64,000 nt of DNA, taken from Cytophagaceae bacterium. GTDB lineage: Bacteria; Bacteroidota; Bacteroidia; Cytophagales; Spirosomataceae. How positions within the stretch are numbered: position 1 is the first letter of the stretch; each line of letters opens with the position of its first letter. The notes below the pieces were generated by a model that saw only the letters and a list, made by a program, of their open reading frames with translations, did no database searches and was not told where the DNA came from. Shown piece by piece: positions 8,920 through 17,610 of the stretch. The position numbers and the translations under genes were made by a program. The DNA lies in NCBI GenBank assembly GCA_017984215.1, contig JAGOAA010000007.1:28662-92661 (forward strand), given 5' to 3'.

Positions 8920-9846
8920 TTGGTGTTGAATAATCTATCTCCTATTGTGCTTTTTTGCTACAGAAGATTGGATACATTAATTCAAGTCATAGATTCGTTG
9001 AAAAATAATTCGTTGGCACAAATTAGTGATTTAATTATATTTTCAGATGGATGGATAGATGCAGAAAGTCAAATAGATGTGTTAATGGTAAGAGAATATA
9101 TTGCTGGGATTTCTGGATTTAATTCGTTGAGAATTTATGAGTCAAATATTAATAAAGGTCTAGCAAATTCAATAATAGAGGGTGTTTCTGCAATATTGAA
9201 TGAGTATCAATGTTGTATCGTATTAGAAGATGATTTAATTGTAAGTTCTAATTTTCTTGACTTCATGAATCAGGGTCTAAATTATTATCAGAATAATGAA
9301 AAAGTGATTTCTATTTGTGGATATTCTCCTTTGATTGACTCAACTGAAGATGTATACTTTACGCAAAGATCTTCTTCTTGGGGGTGGGCAACCTGGTCTA
9401 ATAGGTGGGATAGAGTTGATTGGGATTGCAGATACTATAATTCGTTTAAATATAATATATTTAAGAAAATTCAATTTAATAAAATGGGGTCAGATCTTTC
9501 ATGGATGCTAATGAAGCAAATGAATGGTAATATAAATTCATGGGCAATTCGTTTTTGTTTTCACCAATTTCAAAATAGCTTGTATTCTATTCATCCTACT
9601 ATTTCAAAAATAGAAAATATTGGCATAGCTCATTATAATGCAACAAATACATATAAGAGTTTCAATCGGTTTAAATCGAAATTTGACATCACTCATAAAG
9701 TGAATTTTCAATTTAAATCTCAAGTAAAACTAGAGTCAACCATAATTAGTCAGTTTGTTAAGGTTAATTCAATTAAAGCTAGGATTTTAAATAAAATATT
9801 ATTGATAATAGAGCGTATCAATTCAATATGTCGATTAAATGAATAA
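8920..9846 (+). CDS. GT2/GT13-like glycosyltransferase
   Basis: 308 residues with a GT-A N-terminal domain: PIVLFCYRRLDTL at residues 8-20, IIFSDGW, NKGLANSI, and the metal-binding IVLEDDLIVSSNFLDF with EDD at 103-105. The spelling of this last motif is closest to eukaryotic-like GT13 enzymes and bacterial relatives. A conserved SSSWGWATW follows near residue 148. It should transfer a sugar to the growing repeat unit. The start is uncertain: TTG at 8920, GTG at 8923 and TTG at 8926 are all in frame, and there is no ATG at a suitable place. Confidence 0.7.
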   Translation: MVLNNLSPIVLFCYRRLDTLIQVIDSLKNNSLAQISDLIIFSDGWIDAESQIDVLMVREYIAGISGFNSLRIYESNINKGLANSIIEGVSAILNEYQCCIVLEDDLIVSSNFLDFMNQGLNYYQNNEKVISICGYSPLIDSTEDVYFTQRSSSWGWATWSNRWDRVDWDCRYYNSFKYNIFKKIQFNKMGSDLSWMLMKQMNGNINSWAIRFCFHQFQNSLYSIHPTISKIENIGIAHYNATNTYKSFNRFKSKFDITHKVNFQFKSQVKLESTIISQFVKVNSIKARILNKILLIIERINSICRLNE

Positions 9847-9902
9847 ATTCTGTCAGGTTATGTCTCACTTTATTTGAATTGGCTGAAAATATTTAATTTT
9901 AG

Positions 9903-10331
9903 ATGAACAGTTACCAAACTCAAAAATTAGGTTTATTTAATCTAATCATTTTAAGATTAATTAAAACCCCATTAAATTTTGCTTTAAGATTATTTTTACA
10001 TTTAGAACTCCCCCGAAATTCGTTTTCTAAGAAAATTAGATTACCACACCCTTACAATATCATAATTAACGATTGTGCAACAATTGGTAGTAATTGTACA
10101 ATCTTTCATCAGGTTACGATCGGTTCACAGCGTGAAATATCTTTAAATTCTGGTTCTCCTATTATAGGTAATAATGTAGTGATATTTCCTAATGTTGTGA
10201 TTGTAGGCAATATATTTATAGGAGATAACTCGGTCATAGGAGCAGGATCTATTGTTACTAAAAGTATGCCTAAAAATTCAGTGATAGCTGGAAATCCTGC
10301 TAAAGTCTTAAGAAAAATTAATGAAATCTAA
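9903..10331 (+). CDS. Serine-acetyltransferase-like hexapeptide acyltransferase
   Basis: 142 residues. From about residue 55 the sequence has left-handed beta-helix hexapeptide repeats (IGSNCT, IIGNNV, IFIGDNS, VIGAGS) ending with the family-typical NSVIAGNPAKVLRKI. IFHQVTIG at residues 67-74 carries the catalytic His (His69) of the serine acetyltransferase/CysE group. In an EPS locus such short forms usually O-acetylate a sugar with acetyl-CoA rather than make O-acetylserine. It is preceded by a 56-nt gap and overlaps the next gene by 11 nt. Confidence 0.75.
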   Translation: MNSYQTQKLGLFNLIILRLIKTPLNFALRLFLHLELPRNSFSKKIRLPHPYNIIINDCATIGSNCTIFHQVTIGSQREISLNSGSPIIGNNVVIFPNVVIVGNIFIGDNSVIGAGSIVTKSMPKNSVIAGNPAKVLRKINEI

Positions 10332-11448
10332 GATACTTTTCCTTATACATTTACCTCCACCGATACATGGTGCTGCTTTAGCTGGGAATAATATTAGAGA
10401 AAGTCGTTTAATTAATAGTAGGTTTGACAATCACTTTATTAACTTAACAACTTCAAATAGTTTGGGTGATATTGGGAAAATTAGGATATTAAAAATTCTT
10501 GAAATTTTTGCTCTTTGGATAAAAGTATTTAAAACTCTATTTACGGGTAAATTTGAACTTTGTTTCATCACTATTAATTCAAATGGAATAGCCTGGTATA
10601 AGGAGATGGTAATCGTTATTTTAACTAAGATTTACCGTGTGCCAATTGTTTATTTTTATCACAATAAAGGTGTTTTTATAAATGCAGATACTTTTATAAA
10701 GCATAAAATGTATCAACTTCAATTTAATAATTCCAAAACGATCTTATTATCTAAATTGCTCTATAATGATATCTCCACTTTCGTCAAAGAATCAGATGTG
10801 TTTATTTGTCCATATGGAATCGAAAAAAAAGATTTTTGTTCTAATGAGCCACTTAAGGAAAAGAATAAAAAGGTATTAAATATTTTATTTTTGTCTAATT
10901 TGATTGAATCTAAAGGCGTTTATGTTTTGCTTGAAGCGTGTTTAGCATTAAAAAATAAACAAATCCCCTTTCATTGTACATTTATTGGAGGGGAAGGAGA
11001 TATTTCAGCTAGTCAATTTAAATTGAAATTGCAAGAGCTAGGATTGCAGAATGAGGTTGCCTATCAAGGAAGGAAATTTGGTGTTGATAAGGAAAATGCT
11101 TTCGTTGAAGCTGATATATTTGTTCTTCCTACCTTCTATCATAATGAGTGTTTTCCAATTGCCAATCTTGAGGCAATGCAATACTCAGTGCCAATAATAT
11201 CTACCTTTGAAGGTGCAATTCCTGAGATGATTATACATGGATATAATGGTTTTTTAGTTCCTCAAAAAAGTGTTGATGAATTAGCTCTAAAATTGGAAGA
11301 ATTGATATTAAATGATGAAATGAGAGTTAAGATGGGACGAGCTGGAAGAAAGATGTATGAAACCAATTTTACTTTAGAGATTTTTGAAAAGAGGTTGGTC
11401 GAGATTTTACAAAAATGTTTAAAAAATAATGGTAACGATGTTAATTAA
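10321..11448 (+). CDS. Glycosyltransferase family 4 (GT-B), second copy
   Basis: 375 residues. The N-terminal LFLIHLPPPIHGAALAGNNI is the glycine-rich start typical of GT4 enzymes in EPS clusters. The C-terminal domain has ILFLSNLIESKGVYVLLEA, FIGGEGD and the E-x7-E motif in NECFPIANLEAM near residue 278, followed by GYNGFLVP. It is the last gene of the AT-rich variable block and overlaps the acyltransferase by 11 nt. It is not closely similar to the GT4 at 3881. Sugar donor unknown. Confidence 0.85.
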   Translation: MKSKILFLIHLPPPIHGAALAGNNIRESRLINSRFDNHFINLTTSNSLGDIGKIRILKILEIFALWIKVFKTLFTGKFELCFITINSNGIAWYKEMVIVILTKIYRVPIVYFYHNKGVFINADTFIKHKMYQLQFNNSKTILLSKLLYNDISTFVKESDVFICPYGIEKKDFCSNEPLKEKNKKVLNILFLSNLIESKGVYVLLEACLALKNKQIPFHCTFIGGEGDISASQFKLKLQELGLQNEVAYQGRKFGVDKENAFVEADIFVLPTFYHNECFPIANLEAMQYSVPIISTFEGAIPEMIIHGYNGFLVPQKSVDELALKLEELILNDEMRVKMGRAGRKMYETNFTLEIFEKRLVEILQKCLKNNGNDVN

Positions 11449-11718
11449 TTTCATGTGTGGTTGAATCTTAATTTCCATATAATTAATGAAATTATTGCAA
11501 TATAGTTTTAGATAAATATTGTTTTTTACCAAGTGACAATAATTATTGGCCTTTGCTCAGTATTAAGTGTAGTTTATAATTTTATTCTAGTCAGAATGAT
11601 AATAATTGTCATTTAAATAGTCTTTGAAGAAAGGTTACTTTTTAAAATTTTAAAAATCCACTCCATATTCTCCTATACCTTCTCCACACAAAACTTAAAC
11701 CATACGGTCTTTGAGTTA
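11449..11718. other. AT-rich spacer between variable and core parts of the EPS locus
   Basis: 270 nt without a complete gene. The first part is very AT-rich like the genes before it. From 11617 the frame of the next gene is open, and from about 11665 it reads like GT26 N-terminal protein, but it lacks any ATG, GTG or TTG before 11719. The composition change falls here, so it looks like the right-hand junction of the exchanged block. I see no terminator. Confidence 0.5.
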
Positions 11719-12396
11719 ATGCGGAGAGCTCGCTTGCAGATTTCCACCATGGTATGCCTCAGCAATGTGCACATGCTCATGGAGGCCAAAGGAAATCAGG
11801 AATTCAGCCAAATCTTTCGCAATGCTGATTTACGCTTATTAGATGGTATGCCACTCGTTTGGTCCTTTCAGTTCTTTCATGGCTATCGGCCTGATCGCAT
11901 CGCTGGGAAGCATTTGATGCAAGCGCTACTCGAGAAAGCATCCCATGAAGCCATTTCGGTTTTCTTTTATGGGAGTACCCCGGAAAAATTAGCCATCGCT
12001 CAGTCGTATTTAGAAATAAACTTTCCATACTTGAAAATTGCTGGCTGTTATTCGCCACCTTTTCGTTCGCTGACTGCCGAAGAGTACCAAGAACACGCCG
12101 AACTTATCCAAGAATCAGGTGCGTCTATTGTCTTCGTGGCGCTGGGTTGTCCCAAACAAGAACGCTGGATGCATACGATGAAGGGAAGAATACCAGCCGT
12201 TATGTTAGGGGTTGGGATTGCGCTGGAGGTGCTGACGGGCCAACAAAAATCAACACCCACTTGGATGGAAAATGCGGGGCTTGAATGGCTATTTAGACTC
12301 TATAAAGAACCCCGCCGCTTAGCAAAACGCTACTTCGTGACGAATCTTCAGTTTATGGGTTTATTCATAAAATCCATGCTCACGGGAAATACCTAA
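11719..12396 (+). CDS. WecG/TagA/CpsF-family (GT26) glycosyltransferase
   Basis: 225 residues. Family landmarks are present: VCLSNVHMLMEA at residues 12-23, the LDGMPLVW motif with Asp42, FYGSTPEKL, the YSPPF segment and the VFVALGCPKQERWM signature, with GVGIALEVLTGQ in the C-terminal third. GT26 enzymes transfer ManNAc-type or glucosyl residues to undecaprenyl-linked acceptors at the membrane. From the ATG there are only 11 residues before the first conserved strand, about 25-30 fewer than usual. The frame stays open upstream and FSYTFSTQNLNHTVFEL would fit the missing part, but no usual start codon exists there. Either an ATT/ATA/ATC start is used or the 5' end was damaged by recombination. 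Confidence 0.85.
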   Translation: MRRARLQISTMVCLSNVHMLMEAKGNQEFSQIFRNADLRLLDGMPLVWSFQFFHGYRPDRIAGKHLMQALLEKASHEAISVFFYGSTPEKLAIAQSYLEINFPYLKIAGCYSPPFRSLTAEEYQEHAELIQESGASIVFVALGCPKQERWMHTMKGRIPAVMLGVGIALEVLTGQQKSTPTWMENAGLEWLFRLYKEPRRLAKRYFVTNLQFMGLFIKSMLTGNT

Positions 12397-12404
12397 ACAA
12401 TTAT

Positions 12405-13160
12405 ATGTTCTCCTGGCTTCATCGTAAAAAAGAACCCATTCCACTCGTTCCCTGGGGAATCCACGTGGATATCCACAACCACGTCCTTCCCGGCATTGAC
12501 GATGGGGCCCAAAACCTAGAGCAAAGCGCCTTCTTATTAAAAGGTTTAGCTGATTTAGGTTTTCAGGAAATCATCGCGACGCCACATACGGCCGCGGGCA
12601 TTTACCTGAACAGCCCTGCGAGTATAGGAGCGGCTTTTGATTTGGTTCAGTCATCTACGATTCCTGAAAAGGTCAATCTCAAGGGATTTGCTTCGGAATA
12701 CATGTTGGACGATTATTTTGATCGCCTAATTCCTTCGGGATTATTGTGTTTGCCTAACCGACCTAATCATCGCTATGTATTAGTCGAGTTTCCTTACATG
12801 GAATTGCCTTATCACTGGCATGATTCCTTGTTTGCCTTACGAAAAGCGGGCTATATTCCTATTTTGGCACATCCGGAACGTTATGCCTACATCAAGCCAT
12901 CCGTGATGCTGGAACGTATCCGTGCCACCGGGATTTTATTCCAATTGAATTTACTTTCCCTGGGGGGCTATTATGGGAAAGAGGTCATGCAGGTTGCCCA
13001 AACTTATCTGCGTGAGGGCTTGTATGACTTTGCCGGAACAGATGCCCATCATGCGAACCACATCGCGGGTTTACAACGCATGGCTTCGGATCCCGTTGTT
13101 TCCCAAATGATTGCGGAATATCCGTTTAAAAATAATTCTATTTTCAGTACGCACGCTTAA
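12405..13160 (+). CDS. PHP-domain protein-tyrosine phosphatase (CpsB/YwqE/CapC type)
   Basis: 251 residues. Metal-binding motifs of the PHP superfamily are seen in order: HVDIHNH at residues 20-26, PGIDDG at 29-34, ATPH at 58-61, LAHPERY near 162 and GTDAHH near 215. CpsB/YwqE enzymes use Mn ions to dephosphorylate the tyrosine tail of BY-kinases, so its partner is the kinase at the left edge. It lies 8 nt after the GT26 gene and its TAA stop overlaps the next ATG (TAATG). No signal peptide, so it is cytoplasmic. Confidence 0.9.
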   Translation: MFSWLHRKKEPIPLVPWGIHVDIHNHVLPGIDDGAQNLEQSAFLLKGLADLGFQEIIATPHTAAGIYLNSPASIGAAFDLVQSSTIPEKVNLKGFASEYMLDDYFDRLIPSGLLCLPNRPNHRYVLVEFPYMELPYHWHDSLFALRKAGYIPILAHPERYAYIKPSVMLERIRATGILFQLNLLSLGGYYGKEVMQVAQTYLREGLYDFAGTDAHHANHIAGLQRMASDPVVSQMIAEYPFKNNSIFSTHA

Positions 13161-14554
13161 TGCGATCAGGCCAACGATTCTTGGGAGCTTTCTTATTGCT
13201 ACTGGCTGATGTAGCCTGTTTCGGCTTAACCTATTTTCTGGTTGACCTATTTCAGGCTTACTTTCCCAGCCACGGACCTCGCTTTATGGAACACCATAAT
13301 TTCTGGGTAAATGCTTCTATTTGGGGTGTTGTGGCGCTTTATTTAGGTGTTTATCGGGCTTATGTGGAATATCAATTGGATGTGCTCATGCGCCAGACCT
13401 GGCGGGCCTTGGTTTTCCAACAGTTGATTGTTGCCTTTTTTTTAAAATTGAATACTGGCCATTTTTACTTTGAACAAGTTATTTTCATCAAAGTAGGCTT
13501 GCTGTTTTTCTTCATTTTTGCTGTTCGTTTTCTGCTCCTCCGGATTGATTACATCATCGAAAATCGCTCGAATCATTTTAATCGAATAGGTATTTATGGA
13601 TTGAATCTGGATGCCATCCAGTTGGCCTCTCAGTTTGAGATGCAATACCATGGGCGGAAATTTGCGGGAATTATCAATGAGGAAAAGGTTTTAAGTCGCT
13701 CAGATGATGACCTACCTATGTACATTCAGGTGTTGCGCGCGATTGATTATGCCCAAGAAGTAAACATCCGAGAACTCTTTGTTTGCGTGCCTACGCATTA
13801 CATTCATGATTTGAACTATCTGTTTCAAGAGGCGGAGAAGAAGTTTGTTCGACTGAATATTGTTCCTTCCGCTAAGGATCAGCGTCGCTGGGCTTACCCA
13901 GTCCAACAGGAGCTTGGAATCCATTTCATCACGAATCGGGTGAAGCCGCTTGATTCCTTAGCTAATCGGATGATCAAACGAGGCTTTGATATCGTTTTTA
14001 GCCTATTGGTCATTGTACTCGTATTGTCCTGGTTATATCCGATTCTCGCGGTGATCATCAAGCTGCAAAGCAAGGGTCCGGTCATTTTCAAACAACAACG
14101 GACTGGTCGTGGGAATATGGTTTTTTGGTGTTATAAGTTCCGGTCGATGCGTGTGAATGATGCAAGCGATCGCGTACAAGCCGTCAAGGATGATGTGCGT
14201 CTGACGCGAATAGGTGCATTTATTCGGAAGACGAGTTTGGACGAGTTTCCGCAGTTTATCAATGTGTTGCTCGGGGATATGAGTGTAGTAGGCCCTCGGC
14301 CGCACATGCTCTACCATTCACAAACGTATCAGCGCTTGGTGGAGGGTTTTACTTTCCGCCATTTTGTTAAGCCTGGCATTACGGGACTTGCCCAAATCAG
14401 TGGTTTGCGTGGCGAGGTCAATGGTCCTGAAATTCTGCAAGCCCGTATTCAGAAAGACATCGAATACATCGAACATTGGAATCTGATTCAAGATGTCAAG
14501 ATCTGTTTCTTGACGATTTACTTCCTCGTGATGGGGGATGACAATGCCTACTAA
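13160..14554 (+). CDS. Polyprenyl-phosphate glycosylphosphotransferase (WcaJ/CpsE family)
   Basis: 464 residues. Four or five N-terminal membrane segments (residues 8-120) are followed by a CoA-binding-like Rossmann domain (about 135-255) and the catalytic sugar transferase domain from [10 protein letters not shown] near residue 272. Key motifs are visible: [19 protein letters not shown] sequence, [29 protein letters not shown] and [12 protein letters not shown]. The enzyme starts repeat-unit synthesis by moving glucose- or galactose-1-phosphate to undecaprenyl phosphate on the inner membrane. Start overlaps the phosphatase stop. This is the initiating enzyme of the whole locus. Confidence 0.92.
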   Translation: MRSGQRFLGAFLLLLADVACFGLTYFLVDLFQAYFPSHGPRFMEHHNFWVNASIWGVVALYLGVYRAYVEYQLDVLMRQTWRALVFQQLIVAFFLKLNTGHFYFEQVIFIKVGLLFFFIFAVRFLLLRIDYIIENRSNHFNRIGIYGLNLDAIQLASQFEMQYHGRKFAGIINEEKVLSRSDDDLPMYIQVLRAIDYAQEVNIRELFVCVPTHYIHDLNYLFQEAEKKFVRLNIVPSAKDQRRWAYPVQQELGIHFITNRVKPLDSLANRMIKRGFDIVFSLLVIVLVLSWLYPILAVIIKLQSKGPVIFKQQRTGRGNMVFWCYKFRSMRVNDASDRVQAVKDDVRLTRIGAFIRKTSLDEFPQFINVLLGDMSVVGPRPHMLYHSQTYQRLVEGFTFRHFVKPGITGLAQISGLRGEVNGPEILQARIQKDIEYIEHWNLIQDVKICFLTIYFLVMGDDNAY

Positions 14555-14572
14555 TTCTAAATTATATATACG

Positions 14573-14782
14573 ATGATGTACATTTATTTTGCCTCTGGAG
14601 TATTGGCAGGCTTTTCTTTTACGGCTTTTTTGTTGATTAAAGAATTGTACACGCTGAATAAGCGAAACCAGGTTCAAGTCAATCGAATTGCACGCTTGGA
14701 ACAGTTAAATCAATTACTCAGCTCCCAGGTTTCAGAAGAACGTTCACACATCTCCGCTCAGAAAAAAGAACATAATATATGA
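14573..14782 (+). CDS. Small membrane-anchored coiled-coil protein
   Basis: 69 residues: one N-terminal membrane segment (about 3-22) followed by a charged, probably coiled-coil stretch with LEQLNQLLSSQV. It lies 18 nt after the initiating transferase and overlaps the Wzi gene by ATGA, so it belongs to the EPS operon. Two ATG codons in a row (14573 and 14576) are possible starts. I recognise no family; a structural or adaptor role at the inner membrane is possible but not shown. Confidence 0.6.
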   Translation: MMYIYFASGVLAGFSFTAFLLIKELYTLNKRNQVQVNRIARLEQLNQLLSSQVSEERSHISAQKKEHNI

Positions 14783-16194
14783 TCTTAGGCCTATTACTCA
14801 GCATTTTTTCCTTTGCGGTCGATACCAGTGCACACATGGACATCGAGGTCAAGGCAATGGCCTCGGATTCCAAGTTGACGCCTTTCTGGACGCGGAGTTT
14901 GCAATATGGTTCGGTGCCTATGGAGAATCCGGGCATCGGTGTCCGATTAGGCATGCATCGGATGTATCACTGGGATGAGTTGTATGATTGGAAATATGGG
15001 GTGGAGGTGAATGCTTGGGGAGGCCAACAAAATACGGCATTCTTAACCGAAGCCTATATCAGCGGTCGGCGAGGCGGATGGGAGCTTTGGGCAGGACGAA
15101 AGAAAGAAGTTTATGGCTTAGGGGATACGACCTTGACATCCGGATTTTATGCCTGGTCAGGGAATGCCTTGCCCATGCCTAAAATCCAATTAGGCACCCC
15201 GGGATACCTCAATATTTTCAATCAGTGGATCGGTTTGAAGATGAGCTATGCACATGGATACTTTGACAACCGTGGCCCCTTGGAAAATGTCATGTTACAT
15301 CAGAAGAGTTTATACGGTCGCATCGGTCGGCCAGACTCTCGTTTGAATTTATACGGAGGCTTAAATCACCAGGTGCAATGGGGTGGGAACCGGATTGTGC
15401 CACTTACGACAAAACGTGCGATTAATGTCTACCCAAGTAGCTTAAATGCTTATTTCTATGTCGTCACGGTATTAAAGAATCGGAATTGGGTAGCCATGGA
15501 TCCCAATACGACCACGGATGATACAGACAATCAATATGGGAATCATTTGGGATCTATTGACATTGCGGCTGAATACAAGACGAATTGGGGGCGGATTCTA
15601 TTTTATAAACAGACGGCCTATGAACAGGGGGCTGTATTTAATTTGACTCCCGCGGATGATGGATTGACTGGGCTATCAGTGAAGTGGGATGATCAGCAAT
15701 TTATCGAGGGTATTTTAGTCGAGCACCTTTATACGGGAAATCAAGGCCTGTATCGGTCTTGGATTGCTAAATTGTTTAATACCGTCGATACGCATTTCGG
15801 AGAAAAAATCGAATACATGTATAATGGCGCTCGTTCTACCGGATGGTGGTACCAGGCAGATGAGCTAGGAACCCCCTTGATCATGCGGGATTCGAAGACT
15901 TTGCAGGGGGGAGATCGGTTTACTTACAATGCCGTTAATGTGATTTACCTGGGAATGCGTGGGCATATTACGGAGGATTTTGATTGGGTATTTCGGGGAT
16001 CTCGTGCTATTCAAACCCATTTAAGGCCTTCTCGTAATCCAGTGCCTACTTTTCAGCAGCAGTCATACAGTTTACGCGTTAACCACATGCGTAATGAACA
16101 ATTTCATTTATCGTTTGAATTAGGATATGATCAAGGAGAACGTTTGGCAGGAACGATCGGACTTCAAGTTTCAGCACGTTACATCATCAATTAA
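14779..16194 (+). CDS. Capsule assembly Wzi-family outer-membrane protein
   Basis: 471 residues. A short hydrophobic N-terminus is followed by alternating beta-barrel strands rich in Gly, Tyr and Trp, with the Wzi-like features ASDSKLTPFWTRSLQYGSVP, WAGRKKEVYGLGD and YFDNRGPLENVMLHQKSLY. Wzi proteins anchor or organise capsular polysaccharide at the cell surface as an 18-strand barrel. Length fits the Bacteroidota branch of the family (about 450-500). The gene starts inside the stop of the small membrane protein and is followed 2 nt later by another small gene, so all are co-transcribed. Confidence 0.85.
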   Translation: MILGLLLSIFSFAVDTSAHMDIEVKAMASDSKLTPFWTRSLQYGSVPMENPGIGVRLGMHRMYHWDELYDWKYGVEVNAWGGQQNTAFLTEAYISGRRGGWELWAGRKKEVYGLGDTTLTSGFYAWSGNALPMPKIQLGTPGYLNIFNQWIGLKMSYAHGYFDNRGPLENVMLHQKSLYGRIGRPDSRLNLYGGLNHQVQWGGNRIVPLTTKRAINVYPSSLNAYFYVVTVLKNRNWVAMDPNTTTDDTDNQYGNHLGSIDIAAEYKTNWGRILFYKQTAYEQGAVFNLTPADDGLTGLSVKWDDQQFIEGILVEHLYTGNQGLYRSWIAKLFNTVDTHFGEKIEYMYNGARSTGWWYQADELGTPLIMRDSKTLQGGDRFTYNAVNVIYLGMRGHITEDFDWVFRGSRAIQTHLRPSRNPVPTFQQQSYSLRVNHMRNEQFHLSFELGYDQGERLAGTIGLQVSARYIIN

Positions 16195-16196
16195 TT

Positions 16197-16436
16197 ATGG
16201 GAGAATTTAGTAAGGTTGCCCAGATGGGCTATTTGAATCAGTACAGTAAGTCTGAGATCATGGATAGGTTAAGTGATTTTCAAATTGACGTACTCGAGTC
16301 ATCCAACGCAGGGGAGAAGATTCGCTTCGCGGGTGAATCCATTCAAATTGATCTACAATTTGATGGCCAAGGAACATTCATCAAGATAATCGCTGAAGAA
16401 TGGATTGATATGGGGATGAAGCATACAAGAAAGTAA
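16197..16436 (+). CDS. Small acidic protein of the EPS operon, unknown function
   Basis: 79 residues, no signal peptide or membrane segment. It begins only 2 nt after the Wzi stop and is followed by an intrinsic terminator, so it is the last gene of the EPS operon. The sequence has an amphipathic N-terminal helix region (SEIMDRLSDFQIDVLESS) and a beta-rich second half (IQIDLQFDGQGTFIKIIAEEW). I do not recognise a family. The tight spacing argues that it is a real gene. Confidence 0.6.
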   Translation: MGEFSKVAQMGYLNQYSKSEIMDRLSDFQIDVLESSNAGEKIRFAGESIQIDLQFDGQGTFIKIIAEEWIDMGMKHTRK

Positions 16437-16462
16437 AGTATTAGTAGAATAACTGGTTCTTA

Positions 16463-16493
16463 AATCCTCCTGATGCTGTCGGGAGGATTTTTT
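16463..16493 (+). terminator. Intrinsic terminator of the EPS operon
   Basis: An 8-bp perfect stem (AATCCTCC with GGAGGATT) and an 11-nt loop are followed by a T tract. It sits 27 nt after the last EPS gene on the same strand. Confidence 0.85.
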
Positions 16494-16600
16494 GTATGTT
16501 ATAACGCGATTTGATCTGCAAAATCTTTTTAATCATGTAGTATTGCGTGAGAGTTGTCTTTATCACGATAAAAGATATTTTTAGAACTAGGATTATGATA

Positions 16601-16633
16601 AAGCCTCAATGATTTTCGTTGAGGCTTTTTTTT
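16601..16633 (+). terminator. Intrinsic terminator upstream of the hydrolase gene
   Basis: A 9-bp perfect stem (AAGCCTCAA with TTGAGGCTT) is followed by a run of eight or more T. It lies just before the ATG at 16639. The EPS operon already has a terminator at 16463, so this one would end a separate short transcript from about 16500, or act as a back-up. The region between contains the palindrome-like TTTATCACGATAAA at 16559-16572. Confidence 0.7.
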
Positions 16634-16638
16634 GTGCG

Positions 16639-17280
16639 ATGAAGCAAAAAGTCATGCTAATATGTGGGCGCGAAAATCGATCTGCGGATGCGTTATTTCA
16701 TGCGCAATTAATGGCTTATGTTAAATCCTTTGATTTGTCGGTCATCGAAAATTCAAGTGATTTACCCATCGAAGCACGTTCCCCGAAACTCGTGCGTTTT
16801 CTTACATATTTTGGTGTTTTCAACCTATTAAGAACTACGCTGTACCTTTTTCGTGCTCCTTTTGAACGTTATCTCGGTAAGAAGAACGTAGAGGCACGCA
16901 TTCGACAGCTGCGTCCTACCTTGCGGCAATTGGATTGGGATCAGGTAGACGTATATATCTTGGGTCGTTCTGCCGGAGCTCTGGTCGCTTCTCGTTTAGC
17001 GATGGAGTTTCCAGTGAAGGCGGTTATAGCCTTAGGTTATCCATTTATTCATCCTGCATTTGGGATGCAAAGCTACCGTGTGAAGCATTTGCCACGGATG
17101 CGGCAGGCGATGTATGTTTTTCAAGGAATTCGAGATGAATATGGGGCTCCTGAAAAAATCAGTAGTATTCCCATGTCTTCCTGTGTTCGCATCATTCCAT
17201 TGAATACGGATCACTCGTTTGTATTGGACGGTGCCTCTTGGGAGGATTTTACCTCCCAGTTGGCCGTCATTTTATCCTAA
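16639..17280 (+). CDS. Small alpha/beta hydrolase (KANL3/Tex30-like)
   Basis: 213 residues from the ATG at 16639. An ATG at 16609 is in frame, but it lies inside a terminator hairpin and would add ten residues with no sense, so I reject it. The start MKQKVMLICGRENRS resembles KANL3/Tex30-type dienelactone-hydrolase relatives. The nucleophile elbow is GRSAG within YILGRSAGALVASRLA, a possible catalytic Asp is in FQGIRDEYG, and the His is in NTDHSF. Cytoplasmic; substrate unknown. The gene ends by overlapping the convergent HMA gene by 4 nt. Confidence 0.6.
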   Translation: MKQKVMLICGRENRSADALFHAQLMAYVKSFDLSVIENSSDLPIEARSPKLVRFLTYFGVFNLLRTTLYLFRAPFERYLGKKNVEARIRQLRPTLRQLDWDQVDVYILGRSAGALVASRLAMEFPVKAVIALGYPFIHPAFGMQSYRVKHLPRMRQAMYVFQGIRDEYGAPEKISSIPMSSCVRIIPLNTDHSFVLDGASWEDFTSQLAVILS

Positions 17281-17543
17281 GCCGTCACTTTTCCTATCGC
17301 GCAACTCACATAGGATTTGGCTTCTTTCAGGAATGTATTATGTCCTTTTTCGGGATATCCCATGCCATCCATTTTTTTGACATAGGATTCCTTGTCTAAT
17401 TGCTCACCTTGTATCGTAATTTTCTCCTCCTCGAGGTTGATGTCCACGGATTTTACACCGGGGAATTCTAAAATAGCCTTCTTGATGCCACTCATGCAGC
17501 CGCCACACTTGATGTTTTCTACGAAAATTGCTAAGGTTTCCAT
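17277..17543 (-). CDS. Heavy-metal-associated (HMA) domain protein
   Basis: 88 residues. I start at the ATG at 17543 (METLAIFVEN); the longer frame to 17609 adds an unrelated leader. The metal-binding motif KCGGC has Cys13 and Cys16, within the usual beta-alpha-beta-beta-alpha-beta layout (GVKSVDINLEEEKITI, then MGYPE). Stand-alone HMA proteins carry Cu(I) or similar metals to a P-type ATPase or serve as chaperones; no ATPase is adjacent. It lies 67 nt downstream of the regulator-like gene on the same strand, and convergent with the hydrolase. Confidence 0.8.
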   Translation of the reverse strand: METLAIFVENIKCGGCMSGIKKAILEFPGVKSVDINLEEEKITIQGEQLDKESYVKKMDGMGYPEKGHNTFLKEAKSYVSCAIGKVTA

Positions 17544-17610
17544 GCTGATCGTTGTTTTGTGAACCCAAATGTAAAGAACAGCGATCACGTAAGACGTGAT
17601 GCATGTCATG

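Noticed and set aside
16609..16638. ATG at 16609 as start of the hydrolase gene
   Set aside because: It lies within a terminator hairpin and T tract; the ATG at 16639 gives the normal start of the family.
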